DNA of 38,684 nucleotides, from positions 1 through 38,684 of IMG/VR virus record IMGVR_UViG_3300045286_000083; one strand, written 5' to 3'. The DNA comes from a virus. Positions 1 to 7,970 of this stretch are shown in pieces (within the stretch, counting starts at the first letter, position 1; each line of letters starts with the position of its first letter). Under the pieces are notes generated by a model. It was not told the origin of the DNA. It saw only the letters and a program-made list of their open reading frames with translations, and searched no databases. The position numbers were made by a program, and so were the translations under genes.

Positions 1-127
1 CCGGGCGGTAGGGCGACGGCGATGCGACGCGGCGGAACACGCTTCGGCGGTGCGGGCAACGGTGGCCGCTGGGTGCGCACCGGGAACGCCCACATGATGT
101 TCTGGCGTCCGGGCGGTAGTGCGACCG
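1..127. repeat. Left copy of the 127-bp terminal overlap
   Basis: Bases 1-127 are identical to bases 38558-38684. This is the signature of a circular assembly cut at a k-mer of 127, so the unique genome is about 38,557 bp. The open reading frame continues through the join, which supports closure. The overlap sits inside a 108-bp coding repeat, so one or more repeat copies could have been collapsed. Confidence 0.9.
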
Positions 128-890
128 CGATGCGACGGGCCGGCAGACGCTTCGGCGGTGCGGGCAGCGGTGGCCGCTGGGTGCGCACCGGGAACGCCCA
201 CATGATGTTCTGGCGTCCGGGCGGCAACGCGACCGGGGTGCGACGCAGGTTGCGCGGGCGCGTGACGATGCCACGGTTCGGCTTCGTCGCCGGGGCGTAT
301 ACCACCGACGCTGTCGTGTTCGCCTCGAGCAGGTATTCGGTGACCGCGAGCGACTGGGCGGTGGTGCCGGTCTGGATGAGCGCGCTGGTGTAGTTGCCGG
401 TCGCCCAGTTCGTCACCGTCTGCGTGTCGACGAGCGTCCCGTTGATCGACACCTTCAGCGTGGTGCCCAGGATCTCGGTGGTGAGCGTCCACGTCGCGCC
501 GTTGGCACCGAGTCCGGCGACGCTGATCGACGTGAACGTGATCAGCGTCGAGGCGCCACCCGAGTAGCTGTAGTAGAGCAGCGTGTCGGCGGTGCCGTTC
601 GTGATGTTGCACCGGATCTGGTACCCGTTGTTGATCGCCCCGGTGTTCGTGTCGCGGCGGAGCTCGATGTCGAGCAGGTTCGTTTGCGATGTGTTGGCGA
701 TCTCGTTGAGCGCGGTGACGGTGACCCGCTGGTCGGCACTGCCGGCCGACGTGAGACATGTCATGCGGCCGCCGATGCCGGTGTTGTTGTAGTCGACGTA
801 GCCGCCGGCCTGCCACGACATGAGCGCGGCGAGGTCGAAGTTCGAGGCGTTCGACGTCAGGAGGTCGTCGAGGACCGTTGACCAGGCCAC
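1..890 (-). CDS. LamG-like / Pro-Arg repeat structural protein, 5' part (gene crosses contig ends)
   Basis: This is the N-terminal part of a protein that continues across the circular junction into 37492-38557. The start is GTG at 890, preceded by a strong AAGGAGG about 5 nt upstream. Frame is kept across the join, giving about 651 aa. Residues 1 to about 200 look like an all-beta LamG/concanavalin-like jelly roll (for example TNTGAINNGYQIRCNIT and ILGTTLKVSINGTLVDTQ), a fold often used by phage tails or capsid decorations to bind glycans. From about residue 205 it changes to a Pro/Arg-rich region with 36-residue repeats (ALPPGRQNIMWAFPVRTQRP). As the last gene of the late unit it is probably a virion surface or receptor-binding protein; that role is inferred from position and fold. 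Confidence 0.8.
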   Translation of the reverse strand, partial: MAWSTVLDDLLTSNASNFDLAALMSWQAGGYVDYNNTGIGGRMTCLTSAGSADQRVTVTALNEIANTSQTNLLDIELRRDTNTGAINNGYQIRCNITNGTADTLLYYSYSGGASTLITFTSISVAGLGANGATWTLTTEILGTTLKVSINGTLVDTQTVTNWATGNYTSALIQTGTTAQSLAVTEYLLEANTTASVVYAPATKPNRGIVTRPRNLRRTPVALPPGRQNIMWAFPVRTQRPPLPAPPKRLPARRIAVALPPGRQNIMWAFPVRTQRPPLPAPPKRVPPRRIAVALPP

Positions 891-907
891 GTCGACCTCC
901 TTCTACG

Positions 908-2272
908 TCACGGGTGCGGCGGGATCGGCACGACCTGCGGGGTCACTGTGGCCTGCGGGTAGGCGGTGGCACCGGTGAGCCGGCTGCCGGTGCCGATGGC
1001 GCCGTTCTGGCAGTCCCGCATGGCGTCGATGCACGACGCGACGAACGTCGACAGGACCGTGGGATCCCAGGCGCCGAACCAGTCGGAGTGGAACGACTGG
1101 CCGTTGGCGAACACCGGCATCCCGGGCATCTGGTCGGACGAGAGGTGCCAGTTGATCGAGTTGCCGTCGTTGACGAACCAGAAGCCGAGAGAGATCTGCG
1201 GGATCTGCACCGGGTGATCGGCCGGGCAGACGCCGGTGAAGTCGTTCCCGACCGTGTACGCCATGTGCGATCGGTGGTCGGCGGAGTCGAGGTGGAGGCC
1301 GTCCCAGCAGTTCGGGAACCGGATGAACACACCGACATGCTCACCCGCCGGGCAGGCGGGGATCGACTGCTGCTTGTTCTGTGTGACCTCGCAGTACCAG
1401 TCGAAGTGTGTCGGCTGGGTCGGGTCGGCCATGTTGAAGCCGGCGATCATCTTCAGCCCGGCCGGTGGTGCGACGATGCTGGTGATGGTCTGCGCTGTCC
1501 CGAAGCCCTTGTAGTAGACGGCGACGAAGTCCGGGAGCACGACCTGGTCGGTGGCGTTGATGACCGCGGGCGCCCAGTAGGCGGTGCGGTTCAACGGGCC
1601 CCCCTGGCAGGTGCCGTCGCCGGTGGTGCGCAGCGACGCATAGGTGCTGTTCGCGTCCGCCAGCGAGTTGCCGAAGAACATGTGCAAGTGGGAGCGGCCG
1701 GGCTGGCCGGGGAACACGATCGGGTCGTCGTACGCGAGGTGCGAGTAGTTGCAGATCGTGCGGAAGTTCCCCGAGGGTTCCGCCGCGGACGACGCCGGCA
1801 CCGGGTCGCCGTTGATGAGGAACGGGGCGGTGTTGAAGTTCGACGGGATCGACGCGAGAGGTCCGGTGGCTGGCACGGTGGAGCCCGGCACGGTGGTGGT
1901 CATCACCATCGTCGTCGACGTCGTGCTCGTGGAGCTCGTCGTCGTGCTGCTGCTCGTGCTGGTCGTCGCCGATGCCGCGGCGGCAGCGACGTCGGCCTGG
2001 TCGTAGACGAGGATGCGGCCGGCGGTGAGCGTCGACGACGAGGACGCGAACCCGTTCGCCTTGGCAAGCGCGGTGGCGAGGACGGCACGCGCGCTGGCGT
2101 TGGCGTCTGGTGCGAGTTGCGCGGCGATGCCGGAGAAGGTGTCGCCCGTCTTGACCTTGTAGTACGCGACCTGCACGGTCGGCGGCGCGGCCGTCGACGA
2201 CTGTGTCGCCAGGTTGACCCCGACGACGCCAGAAAGGACGACGGCCGCGACGAGCGACACCTTCTTCAGCAT
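908..2272 (-). CDS. Secreted LysM-DUF1996 protein
   Basis: 454 aa. Residues 1-28 form a signal-like segment (MLKKVSLVAAVVLSGVVG, then Ala-rich). Residues about 35-90 read as a LysM module (YYKVKTGDTFSGIAAQL ... RILVY), which binds peptidoglycan or chitin. A Ser/Thr linker at about 101-137 leads into a DUF1996-like domain (about 168-420) with its hallmarks DDPIVFPGQPGRSHLHMFFG, FPNCWDGLHLDSADHRSHMAY and several Cys. DUF1996 is known mainly from fungi and actinobacteria, and its activity is unknown to me. The ATG at 2272 lies 7 nt after the upstream stop; the longer open frame upstream is discarded as a shadow. It follows the lysis genes, so it may be a wall-active or exported virion protein; this is inference. 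Confidence 0.8.
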   Translation of the reverse strand: MLKKVSLVAAVVLSGVVGVNLATQSSTAAPPTVQVAYYKVKTGDTFSGIAAQLAPDANASARAVLATALAKANGFASSSSTLTAGRILVYDQADVAAAAASATTSTSSSTTTSSTSTTSTTMVMTTTVPGSTVPATGPLASIPSNFNTAPFLINGDPVPASSAAEPSGNFRTICNYSHLAYDDPIVFPGQPGRSHLHMFFGNSLADANSTYASLRTTGDGTCQGGPLNRTAYWAPAVINATDQVVLPDFVAVYYKGFGTAQTITSIVAPPAGLKMIAGFNMADPTQPTHFDWYCEVTQNKQQSIPACPAGEHVGVFIRFPNCWDGLHLDSADHRSHMAYTVGNDFTGVCPADHPVQIPQISLGFWFVNDGNSINWHLSSDQMPGMPVFANGQSFHSDWFGAWDPTVLSTFVASCIDAMRDCQNGAIGTGSRLTGATAYPQATVTPQVVPIPPHP

Positions 2273-2279
2273 GACGGGG

Positions 2280-2759
2280 TCACTCGTCCCACTCGACTGT
2301 CCAGGTGATCGAGTGGTTCGCCGGCAGGGCGGCACCCGAACGCTGGACGAGTACGATCGGGTTGGCCGTGCCGATGGTGGAGAGCAACGCGTCGGCGCCG
2401 GGGACGGTGCCGAAAGGCGAGTCGACGCCGCCGCGGCTGTTGAAGCCGAACTGGGTGACGTCGGTGGCGGCGAGGGTCGGCTGCACCGACCACGCGTTGT
2501 CGACGGCGGTGATGACGCTGGCGGACGAGTTCGGGTCGAACTTCTGCACGGTCGCCGTACCGCTCGAGGTGCCACGCGCGGTGGCGCGGTTGATGCCGAC
2601 GCCGACCTGGAAGTCGGTCGGCGTGTTGCCGGCGGTGGTAACACCGAGGACGACGCGGCGCAGCACGAAGTTCGTGCTGGCGGCAGGAACGATGGCGGCG
2701 ATGGCGCCGCCGTTGGCGAGTGCCGCCGCGGTGGTGCCGGATGCCGAGAAACGGGCCAT
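2280..2759 (-). CDS. Putative virion surface or decoration protein, unknown family
   Basis: 159 aa, rich in Ala, Thr, Val and Gly with alternating beta-like segments (NFVLRRVVLGVTTAGNTPTD; PIVLVQRSGAALP; ITWTVEWDE at the end). The ATG has a good AAGGAG upstream. The composition is typical of small phage surface or fibre-associated proteins made late; no enzymatic motif is visible. It sits between the small membrane proteins of the lysis cassette and the LysM-DUF1996 gene. I do not recognise the family. Confidence 0.75.
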   Translation of the reverse strand: MARFSASGTTAAALANGGAIAAIVPAASTNFVLRRVVLGVTTAGNTPTDFQVGVGINRATARGTSSGTATVQKFDPNSSASVITAVDNAWSVQPTLAATDVTQFGFNSRGGVDSPFGTVPGADALLSTIGTANPIVLVQRSGAALPANHSITWTVEWDE

Positions 2760-2789
2760 GTGGGGTATTGCTCCTTCGTGATCCGGGGT

Positions 2790-3002
2790 TCAGGCCGGGG
2801 GGTTGGGGGTGTTCGGGATGGTGTGGACCGCGAGCGCGACGAACGCGGCGCCGATCAGCTGCTCGACCATGCTCGAGTCGGGCAGCGGAAGCGACGGGAA
2901 CAGACGAGCGATCTGGGCGAGGATGAGCGGCGTCACGAACGCGGCGATCGACTTGCGTCGGGCGACGATCAGCTTCTCCAGCTGGATGAGGTACTTGTTC
3001 AC
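2790..3002 (-). CDS. Small membrane protein, holin candidate
   Basis: 70 aa from GTG at 3002, with GGAGGAACCC directly upstream. A basic N-terminus (LEKLIVARRKS) precedes a hydrophobic helix at about residues 17-35 and a second at about 47-62 (MVEQLIGAAFVALAVHTIPN). Size, two membrane segments and position two genes after the lysin fit a class II-like holin. The GTG overlaps the upstream stop in a GTGA, implying translational coupling. Sequence alone cannot tell holin from antiholin. Confidence 0.7.
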   Translation of the reverse strand: MNKYLIQLEKLIVARRKSIAAFVTPLILAQIARLFPSLPLPDSSMVEQLIGAAFVALAVHTIPNTPNPPA

Positions 3003-3331
3003 GGGTTCCTCCGGGGGTTGGTGAGGTCGTCGAGGCGTTCGCCCATGCGGTCGACGCGCTGGGTGAGCCCGTCCATACGGTCGTCGATGCGGTCGAAGCG
3101 CACGTTCTGTTCGTCGTGCTGGGCCTTCGCTGCGTTCATCGCGACCTGCACCGAGTCGTGGACGATGCCGCGGATCTCGCGAGCGAACCGACGTCGGAAC
3201 CATGCGGTGAGTCCGAGCACGGCGCCGGCGATGGTGACGATGCGGATGACGTCGTCCAGGTTGGCCTCGGCGGTGTTCGACAGGAACGTGAGCGCCCATG
3301 GCACGATCGGGAGGATCGTGGGCGTGATCAT
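2999..3331 (-). CDS. Membrane-anchored coiled-coil protein, lysis-associated (DUF2746-like)
   Basis: 110 aa. The ATG at 3331 lies 2 nt after the lysin stop. One likely transmembrane segment at about residues 27-45 (VIRIVTIAGAVLGLTAWF) is followed by a basic stretch (RRRFAREIR) and a C-terminal coiled coil (VRFDRIDDRMDGLTQRVDRM). Many actinophages carry a similar one-TM, coiled-coil protein beside the lysin (DUF2746 type), thought to help lysis as a holin or spanin-like factor. The assignment rests on topology and place, not on a clear motif. Confidence 0.7.
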   Translation of the reverse strand: MITPTILPIVPWALTFLSNTAEANLDDVIRIVTIAGAVLGLTAWFRRRFAREIRGIVHDSVQVAMNAAKAQHDEQNVRFDRIDDRMDGLTQRVDRMGERLDDLTNPRRNP

Positions 3332-3333
3332 CG

Positions 3334-4281
3334 TCAGGCATGGATCCACGACGCGAACGCGCCGCCACTGGTGTGCCACACCGTGTCCGCCCCGTACACC
3401 GGCTGCGGACCGACGAGGTTGAACAGCGCGAGGTCGGCGCGCTTGATCAGGAACGGGGTGCCGCTGTTCGTCGCCAGATAGCCGTCCGAGACCAGACGGT
3501 TGCGGATCGCGCTCGTCGGGATCCAGGTGAAGTTCATCCCGGACTGCACGAACTGGGCGAGGTCGTGAGGCGTCCAGTCGGTGTCGGACTCGATGATGCG
3601 AACCCAACGGTTCTCGCCAGCCATGATTGCCTCCGGGGTGATGATCTGAGGGGGAACGGGGTCGGGTGCGCTGCCGGCCCATGCGCCGAACGGCAGCAGC
3701 GTCAGGTCCGGGTCGATGGTGCCGACGCCGGCGATCGTGGTCTGCGCCTGCTGCCGCAGGTGCGCGGTCGGGTGGGTGCGCTTAAACCAGTGGGTGAAGA
3801 TCCGCAGCCACGACCAGCCGGCGGCGTTCGGTTGCACGTTCAGCGTCGACTCGGCACCGACGACGTCGAGCATGTCATAGTCGCCGTAGCAGCCGCAGCC
3901 GTACGCTCCGGCGAGCGCTCGCTTGAACGCTCGCCAGTAGGCGACACAGGCGGTCAGGTTCGACTTGACGACGTCGAGGTCGATGGCGACGACGATCGGG
4001 AAACCGTGCGGGTAGCCGAGCACTTCAGCCTGTGCCTTCGCGATCATCCCGTCGGCGGCACCGGCCTGCGCGCCGTCGAGCGGGCGGGTCGCGGACGACT
4101 CGAAGATCATCACCAGCCCGAGCCCGGCGGCGTGGATCGCTGCCACCTCGTCACGGCTGGTGTTCTTCAGGTAGCGGAACGCGACGGTGAAGCCGTGCGC
4201 GCGCAGCGCCTTCGGGTTGATCGTCGGGTTCAAGTAGTCCGCGCCGAGCTCGCTCTTGCGGGCCGTGTAGATCGTCTCCAT
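3334..4281 (-). CDS. Endolysin with DUF1906 glycoside-hydrolase-like domain
   Basis: 315 aa. Residues 1 to about 220 match the DUF1906 / Rv2525c-like TIM-barrel: ADYLNPTINPKALRAHGFTV, an FRYL strand, AAGLGLVMIFESSA and FPIVVAIDLD, whose Asp is a likely active-site residue. A proline linker (APDPVPPQ) separates a C-terminal module (about 225-315, WVRIIESDTDWTPHDL ... HTSGGAFASWIHA) that may bind the wall. The family cleaves or binds cell-wall glycan. The start at 4281 gives a complete domain. Inside the gene an ATG at 3624 has GGAGG 5 nt upstream and would make the C-terminal module alone (96 aa). It is followed immediately by two membrane-protein genes, so it heads a lysis cassette set among tail genes. 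Confidence 0.82.
   Translation of the reverse strand: METIYTARKSELGADYLNPTINPKALRAHGFTVAFRYLKNTSRDEVAAIHAAGLGLVMIFESSATRPLDGAQAGAADGMIAKAQAEVLGYPHGFPIVVAIDLDVVKSNLTACVAYWRAFKRALAGAYGCGCYGDYDMLDVVGAESTLNVQPNAAGWSWLRIFTHWFKRTHPTAHLRQQAQTTIAGVGTIDPDLTLLPFGAWAGSAPDPVPPQIITPEAIMAGENRWVRIIESDTDWTPHDLAQFVQSGMNFTWIPTSAIRNRLVSDGYLATNSGTPFLIKRADLALFNLVGPQPVYGADTVWHTSGGAFASWIHA
3624..3634 (-). promoter_or_regulatory. Possible internal ribosome binding site and start in the endolysin gene
   Basis: On the minus strand GGAGG (3634-3630), a 5-nt spacer CAATC and ATG (3624-3622) lie in the lysin frame, exactly at the linker between the catalytic and C-terminal modules. The product would be a free 96-aa C-terminal domain. 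Such internal starts are established for several Gram-positive phage endolysins that assemble as heteromers. Chance is possible, because GAG GCA is also ordinary coding sequence. Confidence 0.45.
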
Positions 4282-4286
4282 GTGCC

Positions 4287-5405
4287 TCAGCTCGTCTCGT
4301 AGAGGACCGACCACTCGTAGCGGGTGCCGGCGATCGGTGCGCCGGGTGCCGCGGCGCCGACGAGGGTGTCGGCACCGATCGGCCATGCCGACGGGTAGCG
4401 GAACGTGACGCCGGTCGATGAGAGGACGGCGCCGTCGAAGTAGCCGGCGTTGCTCGACGCGAGGGCGGAGATGCGCAGGTTGCCGAGCCCGAGCGCGGTC
4501 GAGATGCCGGTGAGTTTCGGGGTCGTCGGCAGCGCGAACGTGTAGTTGCCAGAACCGGCGGCGTTGCCGGTGTTGCCGAACGTGATCGACGCACGGGCCC
4601 ATACGAGCTTGCCGATCTGGATGTACTCGCCCTGCGTCTGGAACGAGCCGCCGGTGCCGAGCGTCGGGTTCGTCACGGACCCGACGATCCACGTGCCCGC
4701 CGACCAAGTCTGCAGGTTGCGCAGGTCGAACGCGACCTGCCATGCGGCGCCGTCCCACGCCATGCCGCGAATGGTGTCGGTTTCGCCGATCAGCTGCGTC
4801 GTGTACGGCGACGACGGGCGCAGGCTGGAGATCGTCACTCCGGTGCCGCCGAGCGCGTAGGCGCGCACGCGCAGGTCGGTGATGTTGGCGTTGACGATGC
4901 TCGACGTGGCGGCGTTGACGCGCACGCGAGCGAGCACGACACAGTTCGGGTAGCTGGTCAGCGACGGGTCGGCCGGCGACGCCGCGGGGGTGCCGGTGAT
5001 GACGGTGAGACGGGCGTCGGCGGCGGCTTCGCTGTAGTTCGAGTCACGCACCTGGGCGACGACGAGGTCGTTGCGCGGATTTGTCGGGTCGGCAGCGGCG
5101 ATCGCCAGGTTCACGGTGGCGTCGTTGAGGAAGCTGTAACAGCCCTGCAGGATCGTCGACGACCCGCCGGATCGGATGATGGCGCGCCCGGCGGCGACGT
5201 TGACCGACATGTTCGGCGTGCCGTTCTGCGCCACGACGAGGTCACCGGAACCGACGACACCGTGCGAGCCGAACACGCCGGTCGGCTGGTTCGCTGCCGA
5301 AAAGGCGGCGACCGGGGCGCCGAACATGGCGGCGATCAGGTTGCGTGCCACCTCACCGGAGTGCGACTGGCCCTGGATGGCCCACGGCAACGCTTGAACG
5401 GTCAC
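4287..5405 (-). CDS. Minor tail protein / fibre (receptor-binding candidate)
   Basis: 372 aa, GTG start with AAGGAG upstream. The N-terminal region (WAIQGQSHSGEVARNLIAAM ... GVFGSHGVVGSGDLVV ... NVAAGRAII) matches a widespread actinophage minor tail protein layout in which an attachment domain leads to a beta-rich distal part. The middle has tandem beta strands with Asp-rich turns (ADPTNPRNDLVVAQVRDSNY). The C-terminal half (WVGSVTNPTLGTGG-like; VWARASITFGNTG; YEWSVLYETS) looks like a jelly-roll tip. It lies after the tail-tip genes and before the lysin. Host-binding is inferred from position. Confidence 0.75.
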   Translation of the reverse strand: MTVQALPWAIQGQSHSGEVARNLIAAMFGAPVAAFSAANQPTGVFGSHGVVGSGDLVVAQNGTPNMSVNVAAGRAIIRSGGSSTILQGCYSFLNDATVNLAIAAADPTNPRNDLVVAQVRDSNYSEAAADARLTVITGTPAASPADPSLTSYPNCVVLARVRVNAATSSIVNANITDLRVRAYALGGTGVTISSLRPSSPYTTQLIGETDTIRGMAWDGAAWQVAFDLRNLQTWSAGTWIVGSVTNPTLGTGGSFQTQGEYIQIGKLVWARASITFGNTGNAAGSGNYTFALPTTPKLTGISTALGLGNLRISALASSNAGYFDGAVLSSTGVTFRYPSAWPIGADTLVGAAAPGAPIAGTRYEWSVLYETS

Positions 5406-5415
5406 GGGGTCTCCT

Positions 5416-5988
5416 TCAGGGGAGGTCGAGCGGAAGCACGATCAACGAGATGTCGAGGAGCTGCGGCGAAGTCGGTGCGGACGGCGCCGTGACGGTCCAG
5501 AAGGCGCCAACGCGGAACGTGTGCGGGCCCGGCGTGAGGTCCGTGCGCACCACTGCGAGACAGATCGTCGTCGGCGCGATCTTGGCGTTGTCCTGCTCGT
5601 GGAAGGCGTACATGCGCGGGTTCGTCCACGAGCCCGGGTCGCCGGTGGTATCAGCCACCCCCACGTATGCTTGCTGCGCTTTCCAGGTCGTGCCGGCGTC
5701 ATTGCCGATGTTCCACGGGGTAGCGGTGAGCATGAAGAGGGCGCGTTGGCCGGTCGTGAGCGTGAGTTGCGGGTAGCCGGTGCCGGTGTTGCTCTGATCG
5801 TCGGCCCATGTCGTGCCGACCGGGCCGAACTCGTACGTGTTGAAGGTCGTTGCCAACGCTCCGGCCGTGAGTCGAGCGTGTCGCACCCGGTTCAGTCCGA
5901 CGCGCGGCGTGTTCTCCAGCACCTTCAACCTGTTGTCGAACTCGGCGAGGATCGTCGCCAAGTTGTCCGGGAACACGGGCAGCGCCAC
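5416..5988 (-). CDS. Minor tail protein with N-terminal coil, unknown family
   Basis: 190 aa, GTG start with GGAGG about 7 nt upstream. The first 25 residues (LATILAEFDNRLKVLENTPR) form an amphipathic, probably trimerising, helix. The rest is beta-rich (TGYPQLTLTTGQRALFMLTA; HTFRVGAFWTVTAPSA; LLDISLIVLPLDLP). The short helix plus jelly-roll layout is common in small actinophage tail-tip or fibre proteins. No enzymatic motif is seen. It lies between the Gp37-like tail protein and the larger minor tail protein. Confidence 0.7.
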   Translation of the reverse strand: MALPVFPDNLATILAEFDNRLKVLENTPRVGLNRVRHARLTAGALATTFNTYEFGPVGTTWADDQSNTGTGYPQLTLTTGQRALFMLTATPWNIGNDAGTTWKAQQAYVGVADTTGDPGSWTNPRMYAFHEQDNAKIAPTTICLAVVRTDLTPGPHTFRVGAFWTVTAPSAPTSPQLLDISLIVLPLDLP

Positions 5989-6000
5989 GAGCGGCCTCCG

Positions 6001-7113
6001 TCAGTTCAACGTGAGCTTCACCAACTCCTGCCCCTCCGTGCCGGGGGTGCATTCGTAGGCGACGATGCGGGCGACGACTTCGGTGCGCGACGGGAACCGT
6101 GGATCGAACGACGACGTCGACGACCCGAAGATGAACCGGGCATAGTCGCCGAGCACCCACTGGCCGATCGCCGGATCACCACCGGCGGTCACCGTCACCT
6201 GCGGCAACGCCGCCGGCAGACCGAGCGCGTTCACCTTCGCACGACCACGCTGGTCGAGCAGCGTCGTGTTCGACGTGTCCTTCGCCGAAAGCTGATCCTC
6301 GAGCAGCGGCCACCCGAGAGCGAGCACGTCGGTGCGCACCGACGTCACGGTGCGCATGTCGGCACCGTCCCCGGCGCCGACCACGTACAAGCGGTTCACC
6401 TGTTTCGTCGCATCCTCCGGGTACGCGTACTCCAGCAGGTTGCGACCCATCTCGAACACGTGCCCCGAGTCGCCGATGTTGCGGCCGGCACGCGGGTACG
6501 AGCACACCAGCGTCTTGGCCGGCACGCCCGACGAGTAGGCGACACTGATCCCGAAGTCGAAGCCGTTCTCCTGCCCGGACAGCTCTTCGACGGCGGTGCC
6601 GATGTTCTTGTGCTCGTAGCCGTTGTAGGTGACCGACATGGTCACCCCGGACGTCTCCGAGCCGACGGTGACCCCGATGCTGCCGCCGGTCTGCGCCTGC
6701 GCGACGTTGATCAGCGTGCGAGCGATGGTGACGATGTCGGCGCCCGAGAACACCTGGTCGACGTTGTTGAGGCGGCGCCCGAAGTAGGACCACAGGCTGT
6801 TGCCGCCGATCGTGCACTTCGTGCCCGACGACGAGTAGTCGTAGCTACGGGTCCACAGGATGAACCCGTCGAGCAGCACCCCGTCACGTTCGACGTAGAC
6901 GACGGTGCGACCGCACTGGGTGGCGGCGAGCAGCGCCGCGGCTTTCGACGCGTACACGCCCGGGCTGGTCTGTACCTGCACGTTCAGCTGCAGTTCGGCG
7001 GAGAACGAGCCAGCACGGTTCAGCTGGCCGGTGAACTTCACGTCGCGCAGCGGCAGTTCTTCGAGCAGCGTGTTCGTCACCAGGTCGTAGGCGAGGTAGC
7101 GCCAGACAGCCAT
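6001..7113 (-). CDS. Tail-tip protein, Gp37-like (ReqiPepy6-type)
   Basis: 370 aa. The start is ATG 7113 with GAGGAG 6 nt upstream; the longer open frame to 7179 lacks a good site. Opening WRYLAYDLVTNTLLEELPLR, then LNRAGSFSAELQLN, VVYVERDGVLLDGFILWTRS and a closing AYECTPGTEGQELVKLTL match the Siphovirus Gp37-like tail protein family, a hub protein at the tail tip comparable to the Tal/gp27 fold. It follows the Dit-like protein directly, as usual for siphovirus baseplates. Confidence 0.8.
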   Translation of the reverse strand: MAVWRYLAYDLVTNTLLEELPLRDVKFTGQLNRAGSFSAELQLNVQVQTSPGVYASKAAALLAATQCGRTVVYVERDGVLLDGFILWTRSYDYSSSGTKCTIGGNSLWSYFGRRLNNVDQVFSGADIVTIARTLINVAQAQTGGSIGVTVGSETSGVTMSVTYNGYEHKNIGTAVEELSGQENGFDFGISVAYSSGVPAKTLVCSYPRAGRNIGDSGHVFEMGRNLLEYAYPEDATKQVNRLYVVGAGDGADMRTVTSVRTDVLALGWPLLEDQLSAKDTSNTTLLDQRGRAKVNALGLPAALPQVTVTAGGDPAIGQWVLGDYARFIFGSSTSSFDPRFPSRTEVVARIVAYECTPGTEGQELVKLTLN

Positions 7114-7123
7114 CGTCGGCTCC

Positions 7124-7963
7124 TCAGATCCAGCAGGACCGGTAGGCGAACGTGCACGTGCCGGACCCGGAGGCGGCACCGAAGGTGACGGTGCTGTTGC
7201 CGACCGGCAGGTCGAACCACACCGAGCCAGCGCCGATCCAGCTGTACCGGGAGGCGGTGCCGTTGTAGAGCACGCTGCGACCCAAGCTGTCGACGACGAG
7301 GGTGTCGCCGGCGCTGACGGTGCCGTTGAACGTCAGCTGCTGCCCGGAGCCGAGCAGGGTGAGAACCGGGGTGACGACCGGGCCGTAGATCGTGGCGACC
7401 CACGGTGCCGGGAAGTTGCCGTTGTTGGCGACGCCGATGCTGCCACCGGAGAGCGCCGAGCCGAACACGAACGGCGCGGTGGCGGCGAACGTGAGCCCGG
7501 TCGTCGCCGACGGCAGACCGGCGCTGATCGAGGTGAACGAGGCGTCGTAGATGCGCGGGTCGGTGGCGTGGAACTCGATCATCGCGTTGCCCTTGCGGAA
7601 CGAGTATTCGAGGTCGACGGGCAGCGACCGGCGGCGCGGGCGGCAGTTGAGCGCGCGCTGAGCGCGCCCGGGCAGCTGGTAGAGGAACGACGACTCGGTG
7701 GTCGCCGGGACCGTCATCGCCTTCAAGCGTTCGACGTTGGCGGCGAAGTCGCCGGCACCCGAGTCGAACACGGTGATATCAACGGTGACGGTGCGCCCGG
7801 CGAGCAGGTCGAGGCCGGGGACTTCGCCGTGCGCGTAGCCGCGTGCCGTGTCGCCGGTGCGGACGTCCGGGAGCTCTTCGAGGCCGGTGGCCTTCATGAT
7901 CTGCCAGACGGTGCCGGCGCCGATGGTGAGCCCACCGTAGGTGATCGAGTAGTCGACGGCCAC
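7124..7963 (-). CDS. Distal tail (Dit-like) protein
   Basis: 279 aa, GTG start behind GGAGGGGGTGAG. The N-terminal half resembles the siphovirus Dit/sipho-tail family: YGGLTIGAGTVWQIMKATGL, then GEVPGLDLLAGRTVTVDITV, FDSGAGDFAANVERL and RRRSLPVDLEYSFRKGNAMI. The C-terminal half is a beta-sandwich-like region ending at CTFAYRSCWI. It sits immediately after the tape measure gene, the canonical Dit position. It should form the ring joining tail tube and tip. Confidence 0.82.
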   Translation of the reverse strand: MAVDYSITYGGLTIGAGTVWQIMKATGLEELPDVRTGDTARGYAHGEVPGLDLLAGRTVTVDITVFDSGAGDFAANVERLKAMTVPATTESSFLYQLPGRAQRALNCRPRRRSLPVDLEYSFRKGNAMIEFHATDPRIYDASFTSISAGLPSATTGLTFAATAPFVFGSALSGGSIGVANNGNFPAPWVATIYGPVVTPVLTLLGSGQQLTFNGTVSAGDTLVVDSLGRSVLYNGTASRYSWIGAGSVWFDLPVGNSTVTFGAASGSGTCTFAYRSCWI

Positions 7964-7970
7964 GACGGGC

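Noticed and set aside
878-2308. 476-aa plus-strand ORF
   Set aside because: Antisense to the LysM-DUF1996 gene, which has recognisable motifs and a signal peptide on the minus strand.
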